Assembly: GCA_949126835.1 (NCBI GenBank)
Contig: OX421508.1
Span: forward strand, 16,824,398 to 16,888,397
Direction of reading: 5' to 3'
DNA length: 64,000 nucleotides
Origin: Anisus vortex
Taxonomy: Eukaryota; Mollusca; Gastropoda; Planorbidae
The position numbers were made by a program, and so were the translations under genes. Below the pieces are notes generated by a model. The model searched no databases. It was not told the origin of the DNA and saw only the letters and a program-made list of their open reading frames with translations. Each line of letters begins with the position of its first letter. Position 1 is the stretch's first letter. This document shows positions 24,001-37,429 of the stretch, piece after piece.

Positions 24001-27000
24001 GGGAAAGACAGAAAGCCAGATATATAGATAGATACATATATTTGAAGGGAGAGACAGAAAGCCATATATATATATAGATGCATATATTTGCAGGGAGAGA
24101 CAGAAAGACAGATATATATATAGATACATATATTTGCAGGGAGAGACAGAAAGCCAGATATATATATAGATACATATATTTGTAGGGAGAGACAGAAAGC
24201 CAGATATATACATACATACATATATTTGTAGGGAGAGAAAGAAAGCCAGATATATAGATAGATACATATATTTGTAGGTAGAGACAGAAAGCCAGATATA
24301 TAGATGGATACATATATTTGTAGGGAGAGACAGAAAGCCAGATAAATAGATAGATACATATATTTGTAGGTAGAGACAGAAAGCCAGATATAAAGATAGA
24401 TACATATATTTGTAGGGAGAGACAGAAAGCCAGATATATAGATAGATACATATATTTGAAGGGAGAGACAGAAAGCCAGATATATAGATAGATACATATT
24501 TTTGTAGGGAGAGACAGAAAGCCAGACATATAGATAGATACATATATTTGTAGGGAGAGACAGAAAGCCAGATATATAGAAAGATACATATATTTGTAGG
24601 GAGAGACAGAAAGCCAGATATATAGATAGATACATATATTTGTAGGGAGAGACAGAAAGCCAGATATATAGATAGATACATATATTTGTAGGGAGAGACA
24701 GAAAGCCAGATATATAGATAGATACATATATTTGTAGGGAGAGACAGAAAGTCAGATATATAGATAGATTCATATATTTGTAGGGAGAGACAGAAAGCCA
24801 GATATATAGATAGATACATAAATTTGTAGGGAGAGACAGAAAGCCAGATATATAGATAGATACATATATAACAGAAAGTCAGATATATAGATAGATACAT
24901 ATATTTGTAAGGAGAGACAGAAAGTCAGATATATAGATAGATACATATATTTGTAGGGAGAGACAGAAAGCCAGATATATAGATAGATACATATATTTGT
25001 AGGGAGAGACAGAAAGCCAGATATATAGATAGATACATATATTTGTAGGGAGAGACAGAAAGCCAGATATATAGATAGATACATATATTTGTAGGGAGAG
25101 ACAGAAAGCCAGATATATAGATAGATACATATATTTGTAGGGAGAGACAGAAAGCCAGATATATAGATAGATACATATATTTGTAGGGAGAGACAGAAAG
25201 TCAGATATATAGATAGATTTATATATTTGTAGGGAGAGACAGAAAGCCAGATATATAGATAGATACATATATTTGTAGGGAGAGACAGAAAGCCAGATAT
25301 ATAGATAGATACATATATTTGTAGGGAGAGACAGAAAGTCAGATATATAGATAGATACATATATTTGTAGGGAGAGACAGAAAGTCAGATATATAGATAG
25401 ATACATATATTTGTAGGAAGAAACAGAAAGCCATATATATAGATAGATACATATATTTGTAGGGAGAGACAGAAAGTCAGATATATAGATAGATACATAT
25501 ATTTGTAGGGAGAGACAGAAAGCCAGATATATAGATAGATACATATATTTGTAGGGAGAGACAGAAAGTCAGATATATAGATAGATACATATATTTGTAG
25601 GGAGAGAGAGAAAGTCAGATATATAGATATATACATATATTTGTAGGGAGAGACAGAAAGTCAGATATATAGATAGATACATATATTTGTAGGGAGACAC
25701 AGAAAGCCAGATATATAGATAGATACATATATTTGTAGGGAGAGACAGAAAGCCAGATATATAGATAGATACATATATTTGTAGGGAGAGACAGAAAGCC
25801 AGATATATATATATAGATGCATATATTTGCAGGGAGAGACAGAAAGCCAGATATATAGATAGATACATATATTTTTAGGGTAGAGACAGAAAGCCAGATA
25901 TATAGATAGATACATATATTTTTAGGGTAGAGACAGAAAGCCAGATATATAGAAAGATACATATATTTGTAGGGAGAGAAAGAAAGCCAGATATATAGAT
26001 AGATACATATACTTGTAGGGAGAGACAGAAAGCCAGATATATAGATAGATACATATATTAGCAGGGAGAGACAGAAAGCCAGATATATATAAAGATGCAT
26101 ATATTTGCAGGGAGAGACAGAAAGCCAGATATATATATAGATACATATATTTGCAGGGAGAGACAGAAAGCCAGATGTATATATAGATACATATATCAGT
26201 AGGGAGAGACAGAAAGCCAGATATATAGATAGATACATATATTTGTAGAGAGAGACAGAAAGCCAGATATATAGATAGATACATATATTTGAAGGGAGAG
26301 ACAGAAAGCCATATATATATATAGATGCATATATTTGCAGGGAGAGACAGAAAGACAGATATATATATAGATACATATATTTGCAGGGAGAGACAGAAAG
26401 CCAGATATATATATATAGATACATATATTTGTAGGGAGAGACAGAAAGCCAGATATATACATACATACATATATTTGTAGGGAGAGAAAGAAAGCCAGAT
26501 ATATAGATAGATACATATATTTGTAGGTAGAGACAGAAAGCCAGATATATAGATGGATACATATATTTGTAGGGAGAGACAGAAAGCCAGATAAATAGAT
26601 AGATACATATATTTGTAGGTAGAGACAGAAAGCCAGATATAAAGATAGATACATATATTTGTAGGGAGAGACAGAAAGCCAGATATATAGATAGATACAT
26701 ATATTTGAAGGGAGAGACAGAAAGCCAGATATATAGATAGATACATATATTTGTAGGGAGAGACAGAAAGCCAGACATATAGATAGTTACATATATTTGT
26801 AGGGAGAGACAGAAAGCCATATTTATAGAAAGATACATATATTTGTAGGGAGAGACAGAAAGCCAGATATATAGATAGATACATATATTTGTAGGGAGAG
26901 ACAGAAAGCCAGATATATAGATAGATACATATATTTGTAGGGAGAGACAGAAAGCCAGATATATAGATAGATACATATATTTGTAGGGAGAGACAGAAAG

Positions 27001-30000
27001 TCAGATATATAGATAGATTCATATATTTGTAGGGAGAGACAGAAAGCCAGATATATAGATAGATACAAAAATTTGTAGGGAGAGACAGAAAGCCAGATAT
27101 ATAGATAGATACATATATAACAGAAAGTCAGATATATAGATAGATACATATATTTGTAAGGAGAGACAGAAAGTCAGATATATAGATAGATACATATATT
27201 TGTAGGGAGAGACAGAAAGCCAGATATATAGATAGATACATATATTTGTAGGGAGAGACAGAAAGCCAGATATATAGATAGATACATATATTTGTAGGGA
27301 GAGACAGAAAGCCAGATATATAGATAGATACATATATTTGTAGGGAGAGACAGAAAGCTAGATATATAGATAGATACATATATTTGTAGGGAGAGACAGA
27401 AAGCCAGATATATAGATAGATACATATATTTGTAGGGAGAGACAGAAAGTCAGATATATAGATAGATTTATATATTTGTAGGGAGAGACAGAAAGCCAGA
27501 TATATAGATAGATACATATATTTGTAGGGAGAGACAGAAAGCCAGATATATAGATAGATACATATATTTGTAGGGAGAGACAGAAAGTCAGATATATAGA
27601 TAGATACATATATTTGTAGGGAGAGACAGAAAGTCAGATATATAGATAGATACATATATTTGTAGGAAGAAACAGAAAGCCATATGTATAGATAGATACA
27701 TATATTTGTAGGGAGAGACAGAAAGTCAGATATATAGATAGATACATATATTTGTAGGGAGAGACAGAAAGCCAGATATATAGATAGATACATATATTTG
27801 TAGGGAGAGACAGAAAGTCAGATATATAGATAGATACATATATTTGTAGGGAGAGAGAGAAAGTCAGATATATAGATATATACATATATTTGTAGGGAGA
27901 GACAGAAAGTCAGATATATAGATAGATACATATATTTGTAGGGAGAGACAGAAAGCCAGATATATAGATAGATACATATATTTGTAGGGAGAGACAGAAA
28001 GCCAGATATATAGATAGATACATATATTTGTAGGGAGAGACAGAAAGCCAGATATATAGATAGATACATATATTTGTAGTGAGAGACAGAAAGCCAGATA
28101 TATAGATAGATACATATATTTGTAGGGAGAGACAGAAAGCCAGATATATAGATACATATATTTGTAGTGAGAGACAGAAAGCCAGATATATAGATAGATA
28201 CATATATTTGTAGGTAGAGACAGAAAGCCAGATATATAGATAGATACATATATTTGTAGGGAGAGTCAGAAAGCCAGATATATAGATAGATACATATATT
28301 TGTAGGGAGAGACAGAAAGCCAGATATATAGATAGATACATATATTTGTAGGGAGAGAAAGAAAGCCAGATATATAGATAGATACATTTATTTGTAGGGA
28401 GAGACAGAAAGCCAGATATAGAGATGGATACATATATTTGTAGGGAAAGACAGAAAGCCAGATATAGGGATGGATACATATATTTGTAGGGAGAGACAGA
28501 AAGCCAGATATATAGATAGATACATATATTTGTAGGGAGAGACAGAAAGCCAGATATATAGATAGATACATATATTTGTAGGGAGAGACAGAAAGCCAGA
28601 TATAGAGATGGATACATATATTTGTAGGGAGAGACAGAAAGCCAGATATATAGATAGATACATATATTTGTAGGGAGAGACAGAAAGCCAGATATATAGA
28701 TAGATACATATATTTGTAGGGAGAGACAGAAAGCCAGATATATAGATAGATAAATATATTTGTAGGGAGAGACAGAAAGCCAGGTATAGAGATAGATACA
28801 TATATTTGTAGGGAGAGACAGAAAGTCAGATATAGAGATAAATACATATTTTTGTAGGGAGAGACAGAAAGTCAGATATATAGATAGATACATATATTTG
28901 TAGGGAGAGACAGAAAGCCAGATATATAAATAGATACATATACTTGTAGGGAGAGACAAAAAGTCAGATATATAGATTGATACCTATATTTGTAGGGAGA
29001 GACAGAAAGTCAGATATATAGATAGATACATATATTTGTAAGGAGAGACAAAATACCAGATAAAGAGATAGATACATATATTTGTAGGGAGAGACAGAAA
29101 GTCAGATATATAGATAGATACATATATTTGTAGGGAGAGACAGAAAGCCAGATATATAGATAGATACATATATTTGTAGGGAGAGACAGAAAGTCAGATA
29201 TATAGATAGATACACATATTTGTAGGGAGAGACAGAAAGCCAGATATATAGATAGATACATATATTTGTAGGGAGAGACAGAAAGCCAGATATATAGATA
29301 GATACATATATTTGAAGGGAGAGACAGAAAGCCATATATATATATAGATGCATATATTTGCAGGGAGAGACAGAAAGACAGATATATATATAGATACATA
29401 TATTTGCAGGGAGAGACAGAAAGCCAGATATATATATAGATACATATATTTGTAGGGAGAGACAGAAAGCCAGATATATACATACATACATATATTTGTA
29501 GGGAGAGAAAGAAAGCCAGATATATAGATAGATACATATATTTGTAGGTAGAGACAGAAAGCCAGATATATAGATGGATACATATATTTGTAGGGAGAGA
29601 CAGAAAGCCAGATAAATAGATAGATACATATATTTGTAGGTAGAGACAGAAAGCCAGATATAAAGATAGATACATATATTTGTAGGGAGAGACAGAAAGC
29701 CAGATATATAGATAGATACATATATTTGAAGGGAGAGACAGAAAGCCAGATATATAGATAGATACATATATTTGTAGGGAGAGACAGAAAGCCAGACATA
29801 TAGATAGATACATATATGTAGGGAGAGACAGAAAGCCAGATACATAGAAAGATACATATATTTGTAGGGAGAGACAGTAAGCCAGATATATAGATAGATA
29901 CATATATTTGTAGGGAGAGACAGAAAGCCAGATATATAGATAGATACATATATTTGTAGGGAGAGACAGAAAGCCAGATATATAGATAGATACATATATT

Positions 30001-31652
30001 TGTAGGGAGAGACAGAAAGTCAGATATATAGATAGATTCATATATTTGTAGGGAGAGACAGAAAGCCAGATATATAGATAGATACATAAATTTGTAGGGA
30101 GAGACAGAAAGCCAGATATATAGATAGATACATATATAACAGAAAGTCAGATATATAGATAGATACATATATTTGTAAGGAGAGACAGAAAGTCAGATAT
30201 ATAGATAGATACATATATTTGTAGGGAGAGACAGAAAGCCAGATATATAGATAGATACATATATTTGTAGGGAGAGACAGAAAGCCAGATATATAGATAG
30301 ATACATATATTTGTAGGGAGAGACAGAAAGCCAGATATATAGATAGATACATATATTTGTAGGGAGAGACAGAAAGCCAGATATATAGATAGATACATAT
30401 ATTTGTAGGGAGAGACAGAAAGCCAGATATATAGATAGATACATATATTTGTAGGGAGAGACAGAAAGTCAGATATATAGATAGATTTATATATTTGTAG
30501 GGAGAGACAGAAAGCCAGATATATAGATAGATACATATATTTGTAGGGAGAGACAGAAAGCCAGATATATAGATAGATACATATATTTGTAGGGAGAGAC
30601 AGAAAGTCAGATATATAGATAGATACATATATTTGTAGGGAGAGACAGAAAGTCAGATATATAGATAGATACATATATTTGTAGGAAGAAACAGAAAGCC
30701 ATATATATAGATAGATACATATATTTGTAGGGAGAGACAGAAAGTCAGATATATAGATAGATACATATATTTGTAGGGAGAGACAGAAAGCCAGATATAT
30801 AGATAGATACATATATTTGTAGGGAGAGACAGAAAGTCAGATATATAGATAGATACATATATTTGTAGGGAGAGAGAGAAAGTCAGATATATAGATATAT
30901 ACATATATTTGTAGGGAGAGACAGAAAGTCAGATATATAGATAGATACATATATTTGTAGGGAGAGACAGAAAGCCAGATATATAGATAGATACATATAT
31001 TTGTAGGGAGAGACAGAAAGCCAGATATATAGATAGATACATATATTTGTAGGGAGAGACAGAAAGCCAGATATATATATATAGATGCATATATTTGCAG
31101 GGAGAGACAGAAAGCCAGATATATAGATAGATACATATATTTTTAGGGTAGAGACAGAAAGCCAGATATATAGATAGATACATATATTTTTAGGGTAGAG
31201 ACAGAAAGCCAGATATATAGATAGATACATATATTTGTAGGGAGAGAAAGAAAGCCAGATATATAGATAGATACATATATTTGTAGGGAGAGACAGAAAG
31301 CCAGATATATAGATAGATACATATATTAGCAGGGAGAGACAGAAAGCCAGATATATATAAAGATGCATATATTTGCAGGGAGAGACAGAAAGCCAGATAT
31401 ATATATATAGATACATATATTTGCAGGGAGAGACAGAAAGCCAGATGTATATATAGATACATATATCAGTAGGGAGAGACAGAAAGCCAGATATATAGAT
31501 AGATACATATATTTGTAGAGAGAGACAGAAAGCCAGATATATAGATAGATACATATATTTGTAGGGAGAGACAGAAAGCCAGATATATAGATAGATACAT
31601 ATATTTGTAGGGAGAGACAGAAAGCCAAATATATAGATAGATACATATATTT

Positions 31653-31656
31653 GTAG
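31653..31656. other. Unoccupied paralogous copy of element A's integration site
   Basis: The sequence before this GTAG (AAGCCAAATATATAG...) equals the left flank of element A. The sequence after it (GGAGAGACAG..., then the rare variant TATTTATAGGTAGAGAC) equals the right flank at 21014 onward. It shows the pre-insertion structure and confirms the 4-bp duplication. Confidence 0.88.
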
Positions 31657-32802
31657 GGAGAGACAGAAAGCCAGATATATAGATAGATACATATATTTAT
31701 AGGTAGAGACAGAAAACCAGATATATAGATAGATACATATATTTGTAGAGAGAGACAGAAAGCCAGATATATAGATGGATACATATATTTGTAGGGAGAG
31801 ACAGAAAGCTATATATATAGATAGATACATATATTTCTAGGGAGAGACAGAAAGTCAGATATATAGATAGATACATATATTTGTAGGGAGAGACAGAAAG
31901 CCAGATACATAGATAGATACATATATTTGTAGGGAGAAACAGAAAGCCAGATATATAGATAGATACATATATGTGTAGGGAGAGACAAAAAGCCAGATAT
32001 ATAGATAGATACATATATGTGTATGGAGAGACAAAAAGCCAAATATATAGATAGATACATATATTTGTAGGAAGAGACAGAAAGCCAGATATATAGATAG
32101 ATACATAGATTTGTAGGGAGAGACAGAAAGCCAGATAAATAGATAGATACATATATTTGTAGGGAGAGACAGAAAGCCATATATATAGATAGATACATAT
32201 ATTTGTAGGGAGAGACAGAAAGTCAGATATATAGATAGATACATTTATTTGTAGGGAGAGACAGAAAGCCAGATACATAGATAGATACATATATTTGTAG
32301 GGAGAAACAGAAAGCCAGATATATAGATAGATACATATATGTGTTGGGAGAGACAAAAAGCCAGATATATAGATAGATACATATATGTGTATGGAGAGAC
32401 AAAAAGCCAAATATATAGATAGATACATATATTTGTAGGGAGAGACAGAAAGCCAGATATATAGATAGATACATATATTTGTAGGGAGAGACAGAAAGTC
32501 AGATATATAGATAGATACATATATTTGTAGGGAGAGACAGAAAGCCAGATATAAAGATAGATACATATATGTGTAGGGAGAGACAGAAAGCCAGATATAT
32601 AGATAGATACAAATATGTGTAGGGAGAGACAGAAAGCCAGATAAATAGATAGATACATATATTTGTAGGGAGAGACAGAAAGCCAGATATATAGATAGAT
32701 ACGTATATTTGTAGGGAGAGACAAAAAGCCAGATATATAGATAGATACATATATTTGTAGGGAGAGACAGAAAGCCAGATATATAGAAAGATACATATAT
32801 TT

Positions 32803-32806
32803 GTAG
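32803..32806. other. Target-site duplication of element B, left copy (GTAG)
   Basis: GTAG precedes the LTR beginning TGTTATGG and recurs after the other LTR at 40451-40454. It is the same position in the 46-bp unit as used by element A. Confidence 0.9.
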
Positions 32807-33434
32807 TGTTATGGCCCTTTATGATGAATTGACTATTATTACGACTCGTTAAATCGGATTCAATGTATATAGTTGTATCTTTATTAGAAGTCTCTAGATT
32901 CTGCTAATCTGTAGCCCAAGCTAGGGGTTCCTTGACTGACAGGTCTATGCAGCAATGTAGTTATATTCGTGCTAATTATCTTCAACACCTTTCTCAACAA
33001 TGATAGATCAAACAACTCCAGTTGTTGAATAAACAATTTTATTTAAATTGTAGACTCAATATAAACGATCAATAAACTTCATCAACTGATGGCAACATAA
33101 GTATCAACAAAATGACATTAAATATACAAGCATTAATATAGCGACTTCACTCGACAAACTTCCGAACTGAACTAACTTTAAGGAGGTCGGGACTTTCCAA
33201 AGAAAACTATCATCGAAGATTCTACAGGGTGTTAATACGCATTTTAACCTCTTTCTCTATAATTACTACGATCCAGAATTATCCTCCAATTTCCACGGGA
33301 TTTGAACAAATTATTTTATTTAAACTGCCCTCAGGGCATAAAGGTCAAACCTTGGTCGCCTTGGACTCTGATACGCACTTGTTAAGAGGTCAATGCCTTA
33401 CTACGTCATTCATTTATGACCGAGATTCGTAACA
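32807..33434 (-). repeat. LTR of element B (3' LTR in coding orientation)
   Basis: 628 bp, TG...CA. On the minus strand it starts TGTTACGAATC and ends CATAACA. A minus-strand AATAAA lies at 33043-33038. Confidence 0.93.
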
Positions 33435-33450
33435 CGACCACCCTTAAAAG
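33435..33450 (-). other. Candidate polypurine tract of element B
   Basis: On the minus strand AAGGGTGGTCG directly precedes the 3' LTR. It is less purine-pure than that of element A. Confidence 0.5.
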
Positions 33451-34855
33451 TTTTATAATTATTTCTTTTACATTTTAACCATACAAAAAAATGTTAATTT
33501 TAAGGAATAATTATAAAAGAAAATATTCCGGGGAAAAATACAATACAGTTCAATTGGCTATTCCACTAATTCAATCAAACTGATTACAATAACATATAAT
33601 ATATGCAATATAAGTTCATCTTATCAAATGGCTTAACTACAGTCATTCAATCATTCAATTTTTAATTCAAAACAATGGACAATTAAATTGTTTATCTAAA
33701 TCTTGTATACAAGAAAAATACATAATCATTCTTAATAGATATAATATAATACAAGTTAATAATTTCTATTACATTGAACATTCCACGTTAATAAAAACTC
33801 TCTCGTCCATTTAATTATAAACTAATATCTTTTACAATTTTGTAAAAGAAAAATCACTTAATGTCTATTCAGACACGACTTATTTTTTTATAAGGAGAAA
33901 AAACCAAACGCTCTGATGAAAAAATACTACTAGGCTTGACCTAATTACACAACAACACGATCATTGTCTCGACAGTATTTTTTTTTTCAGCCTGTAGGCT
34001 TGGACAACATTAGACAACTGTCGGTGACGCGACCCAAAATGTAGGTCAATTCCGCCTTTCTCTCTCTCTCTCTCTCTTTTTTCCTCTCTCATTCCCAATT
34101 GATTCTAACAATATTGACATCGCTATGCAAATTTTTACCTCATCACCGCTTAGGTCAAAATCTCTACGCGACCAAAACGTTATCTTGACTAAATGAGCAT
34201 TATTTAACAACCATTATCTCAAAATTAAATTCATTTATGTTAGTTTAAGGAAATTAAACATAGTCTGTTCCAGAATTAAAATAGTTTATAGACAATTTCA
34301 TTAAAAATATTTCAATTTCTCATTTTACCATGACCTTTCGACGTCATTATTTTCTTTTTTAAAAGAGTTCACATCGTAGCAGTTTTAAATTGACACATTC
34401 AGACAATCATGGATTTACTTAACACAAATTGGTTAATTTATTTAATTAACTATCAATCAAAGCAGATTATATTATCTTCATACAATCTTAGTGCTACACA
34501 GTAAGTACTTATTTTCTTTAGATTACATCAAAGACATTTCAAATACAATATTATTGAAGTACAAAAGATAAAAGATTAGAATTTAAAGAGCATAGACTAT
34601 ATTTTTTTCAGACAGAAATCAATTTAACAATTTTTACAAAACAATTTCTGGTCTGAATGGTTCCATCTCCCAGCTTTTCAGTTATGGTAAGGTTGGAATC
34701 CATTGCTCTTTTCCATGTTCCACAAAGGTTTGATTCATTATTCATAGATTCTAGGTTCTCCTGTTCCTCACAGTGTTCAGGTCTACCCAATCTTTTGCTT
34801 GTCAGTACAATTCATTCAGTCTATTTTAACTAATACAAAAAAATATAGATTAGTT
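33451..34855 (-). other. 3' untranslated region of element B
   Basis: 1.4 kb of AT-rich DNA after the pol stop. It includes a CT microsatellite (about 34058-34078) and a T run near 33980. A 60-codon minus-strand frame at 34608-34790 has no recognisable domain. No envelope gene is seen. Confidence 0.6.
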
Positions 34856-37411
34856 TTACAATCGGGAAAGATAGTCAGCAATTACGTTTTTTTTTCCATT
34901 CAGATGGCGTATCTCAATGCGATATGCCTGTAAAAAGAGGGACCATCTCAATATTCGCTGATTTACAGTGATTTTGGATAAAAAAACTAAGGGATTGTGA
35001 TCACAATAGATAACCACAGGATGTGGTGATCCACTGATGTAAAAATCAAACTGTTTAAGGGATTTTATAATTCCTAAAAGTTCTTTTTCAATCGTACTAT
35101 AATTGACTTGATGTTTATTAAACTTTTGGGAATAATAACAAATAGGATGGTCAATGTCATTCTTGTCCTTTTGATAAAGAACAGAACCCATCCCAACATT
35201 TGAAGCATCCACCATCATAAAAAAGGGATCTTCAAATGAAGGTGAAGTTAATACTGGTGCATGTGATAGAATCAATTTGATCTGTTCAATTGCTTCATCA
35301 CACTCAGGGGTCCATTTAAAATTTACATTCTTTTTCAAAAGATCTGTCAATGGACTTGCTATCACTGAAAAATTGGGACAAAACTTTCTATAATACCCGG
35401 CCATTCCGAGAAAAGCCCTAATTTGTTTCCGGTTGGTTGGGGCGGATACCTTTTTTATTGCCTCTATTTTTGCATCAACAGGTTTTACTTGACCGTTTCC
35501 TACTACATGTTCTAAATATTCCACAGTGGCATGGGCAAAATGACTTTTAGCCAGATTAATGGTAAGGTTAGCCATCCTAAGCTTCTCAAAAAGTGCTCTG
35601 ATTTGTAGAACATGGTTTTCAAAAGTGTCACTATAGACCACTATGTCATCAAGATAGGCCTGACAGTTGGGAATTCCCCTAATGATATGATTTATCAACT
35701 TCTGAAAACATGCTGGGGCATTTTTCATGCCAAAGGGCATCACTTTGTACTTATAAAGGCCATCAGGAGTAACAAAGGTGGATACTTCCTGTGCCCTGGG
35801 ACTAAGAGGAACCTGCCAATAACCAGTGAGAAGATCTATTTTTGTCATATATTTGGCATTCCCTATCCTATCAATTAGATCATCCACCCTTGGGATTGGA
35901 TAAGAATCAGTTTTAGTGACCGCGTTTACCTTCCTAAAGTCAGTACAGAACCTGACAGTGTTATCTGACTTTGGAACTAAAACTATAGGGGAACACCAGT
36001 CACTATTACTAGGGACTATCATTCCATTTTCTAACATATATGATATCTCTTTTCTCACCAATTCCAGATGAATTGGATTGATTCGATAAGGATGTTGCCT
36101 TATGGGCTTAGTATCTTCTAATATCACATCATGTTCTATCAGGTTTGTCTGACCAGGAGTATCCCGAAATAATAAGGGATAATCTCTAATGACCTCTTTG
36201 ATCACTGCCTTTTCTGGTTTAGGTAAGTGACTCAATTTGTTATCCAAATTGCTTAGAACAGTAGAGTTTTGGAGTTTACTACCAGTAAACTTATCTTGTA
36301 GCTCATCCTGAACTTCAGGCTTAATTTGGACAATTGGGGTCATTATTCTAACATTCTCAATTTTTTTTTCTTCAGGTTTCTGAAAGTAAGGTTTCATCAT
36401 GTTTACATGACATAATCTTTTTGTCTTTCTCCTCTCAGGGGTTTTCACTAAATAGTTTACATCATTGATTTTCTTTTCTACCTCATAAGGACCAAAATAT
36501 TTGGCACTTAAAGGCTGACCTGGAGAAGGCAAAAACACTAATACCTTATCTCCTGGGTCAAAAATTCTTTTTTTAGATTTTTTGTCATACCACAATTTCA
36601 TCTGCCTTTGGGCAGTGGACAAATTTTTTCTAACAAAATCAAAGGTGTTAAATAAACGATTTTTGTACTTATCTATGTATTTTATCAGTCCAGGGGGATC
36701 CGATTCGGTCATCCACGCTTCTTGAAGTAATTTTAGTGGTCCTCGAACAGTATGTCCAAAGATTAGCTCGAATGGGCTAAATCTAAGGGACTCCTGTACA
36801 GCTTCCCTGGCAGCAAACAGTACCAAAGGCAGCCCTTTGTCCCAGTCCTTCTGGTACTCAAGACAATAGGTTTTCAACATCGTCTTCATTGTCTGATGGA
36901 ATCTCTCCAAGGCTCCTTGACTCTCTGGGTGGTAGGCAGTGGAAGTTCTATGCTCCACGCATAGGGTCTTAAGAGCTTGACTGAATAATTTCGAGGTAAA
37001 GTTAGTACCCCGGTCTGTCTGTATGGATTTAGGCAACCCATATCTAGTGAAGAATTCAGTCAGACTCTCAGCAATCTTCTCCGCAGTGATGCTCCTCAAG
37101 GGGATGGCCTCTGGATAACGTGTAGACGAGCACATTATAGTAAGAATGTACTGGTGCCCTGACTTTGTCTTCGGTAAAGGGCCAACACAATCAACAATGA
37201 TGTGGCTGAAGGGCTCATCAAACGCAGGTATTGGCTGCAACGGAGCCACTGGAATTACCTGGTTTGGTTTTCCCACCATTTGACACGTATGACAGTTCTT
37301 ACAGTGATTGACTACGTCTCTCTTCAGGCCTGGCCAATAAAAATAGGGTAAGATCCTATGGTAGGTCTTTTTTATCCCTAGATGACCTGAAAAAGGAGTG
37401 TCATGTGCCAC
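34856..37411 (-). CDS. pol: Integrase-RT-RNase H part of pol of element B
   Basis: 851 codons from an internal Met. The integrase zinc domain has H3, H10, C37 and C40. The catalytic residues are D74, D133 and E169, with exact X35 spacing. A GPY/F module (YFGPYEVEK ... HVNMMKPYF) lies near residues 300-345. RT follows with DLLTGYWQVPL, VMPFGMKNAP and the active-site YLDD at 586-589. RNase H shows D735 (VDAS), an EKE motif at 775-777 and D804 (CDHNPL), then the pol end IADYLSRL. All catalytic residues look intact. The frame is the same as the upstream Gag-protease ORF and is separated from it by one stop codon. Integrase precedes RT, the reverse of ordinary Ty3/gypsy elements. No chromodomain is visible. 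Confidence 0.95.
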   Translation of the reverse strand: MAHDTPFSGHLGIKKTYHRILPYFYWPGLKRDVVNHCKNCHTCQMVGKPNQVIPVAPLQPIPAFDEPFSHIIVDCVGPLPKTKSGHQYILTIMCSSTRYPEAIPLRSITAEKIAESLTEFFTRYGLPKSIQTDRGTNFTSKLFSQALKTLCVEHRTSTAYHPESQGALERFHQTMKTMLKTYCLEYQKDWDKGLPLVLFAAREAVQESLRFSPFELIFGHTVRGPLKLLQEAWMTESDPPGLIKYIDKYKNRLFNTFDFVRKNLSTAQRQMKLWYDKKSKKRIFDPGDKVLVFLPSPGQPLSAKYFGPYEVEKKINDVNYLVKTPERRKTKRLCHVNMMKPYFQKPEEKKIENVRIMTPIVQIKPEVQDELQDKFTGSKLQNSTVLSNLDNKLSHLPKPEKAVIKEVIRDYPLLFRDTPGQTNLIEHDVILEDTKPIRQHPYRINPIHLELVRKEISYMLENGMIVPSNSDWCSPIVLVPKSDNTVRFCTDFRKVNAVTKTDSYPIPRVDDLIDRIGNAKYMTKIDLLTGYWQVPLSPRAQEVSTFVTPDGLYKYKVMPFGMKNAPACFQKLINHIIRGIPNCQAYLDDIVVYSDTFENHVLQIRALFEKLRMANLTINLAKSHFAHATVEYLEHVVGNGQVKPVDAKIEAIKKVSAPTNRKQIRAFLGMAGYYRKFCPNFSVIASPLTDLLKKNVNFKWTPECDEAIEQIKLILSHAPVLTSPSFEDPFFMMVDASNVGMGSVLYQKDKNDIDHPICYYSQKFNKHQVNYSTIEKELLGIIKSLKQFDFYISGSPHPVVIYCDHNPLVFLSKITVNQRILRWSLFLQAYRIEIRHLNGKKNVIADYLSRL

Positions 37412-37429
37412 GTATAGGATGTCACTTCG
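37412..37429 (-). other. In-frame stop between protease and integrase parts of element B
   Basis: Reading the minus strand, ...CCT AAG is followed by TAA and then codons for RSDILYVAHD. The homologous stretch of element A (PKCYRQDILRMAHD) is open. The frame is unchanged across the stop. It may be a single nonsense mutation, or less likely a site of regulated readthrough. Confidence 0.85.

Larger units (their letters stand above)
21010..32806. repeat. 46-bp satellite array, segment 2, with higher-order duplications
   Basis: About 256 monomers. Marker variants show large duplicated blocks. A monomer with GATTGATACC occurs at about 11435, 23705 and 28975. A monomer shortened to ATATATAACAGAAAG occurs at about 12598, 24868, 27117 and 30136. 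These give offsets near 12270 (of which 6895 is element A), 2249, 3019 and 5270 bp. Bases about 28.4-32.2 kb are colinear with 10.9-14.1 kb joined to 21.0-21.7 kb, without element A. No gene is seen. Left and right ends are set by the two retrotransposons. Confidence 0.97.

Noticed and set aside
34608..34790. Possible envelope or accessory protein after pol of element B
   Set aside because: Only 60 codons, no signal peptide, membrane segment or cysteine pattern.
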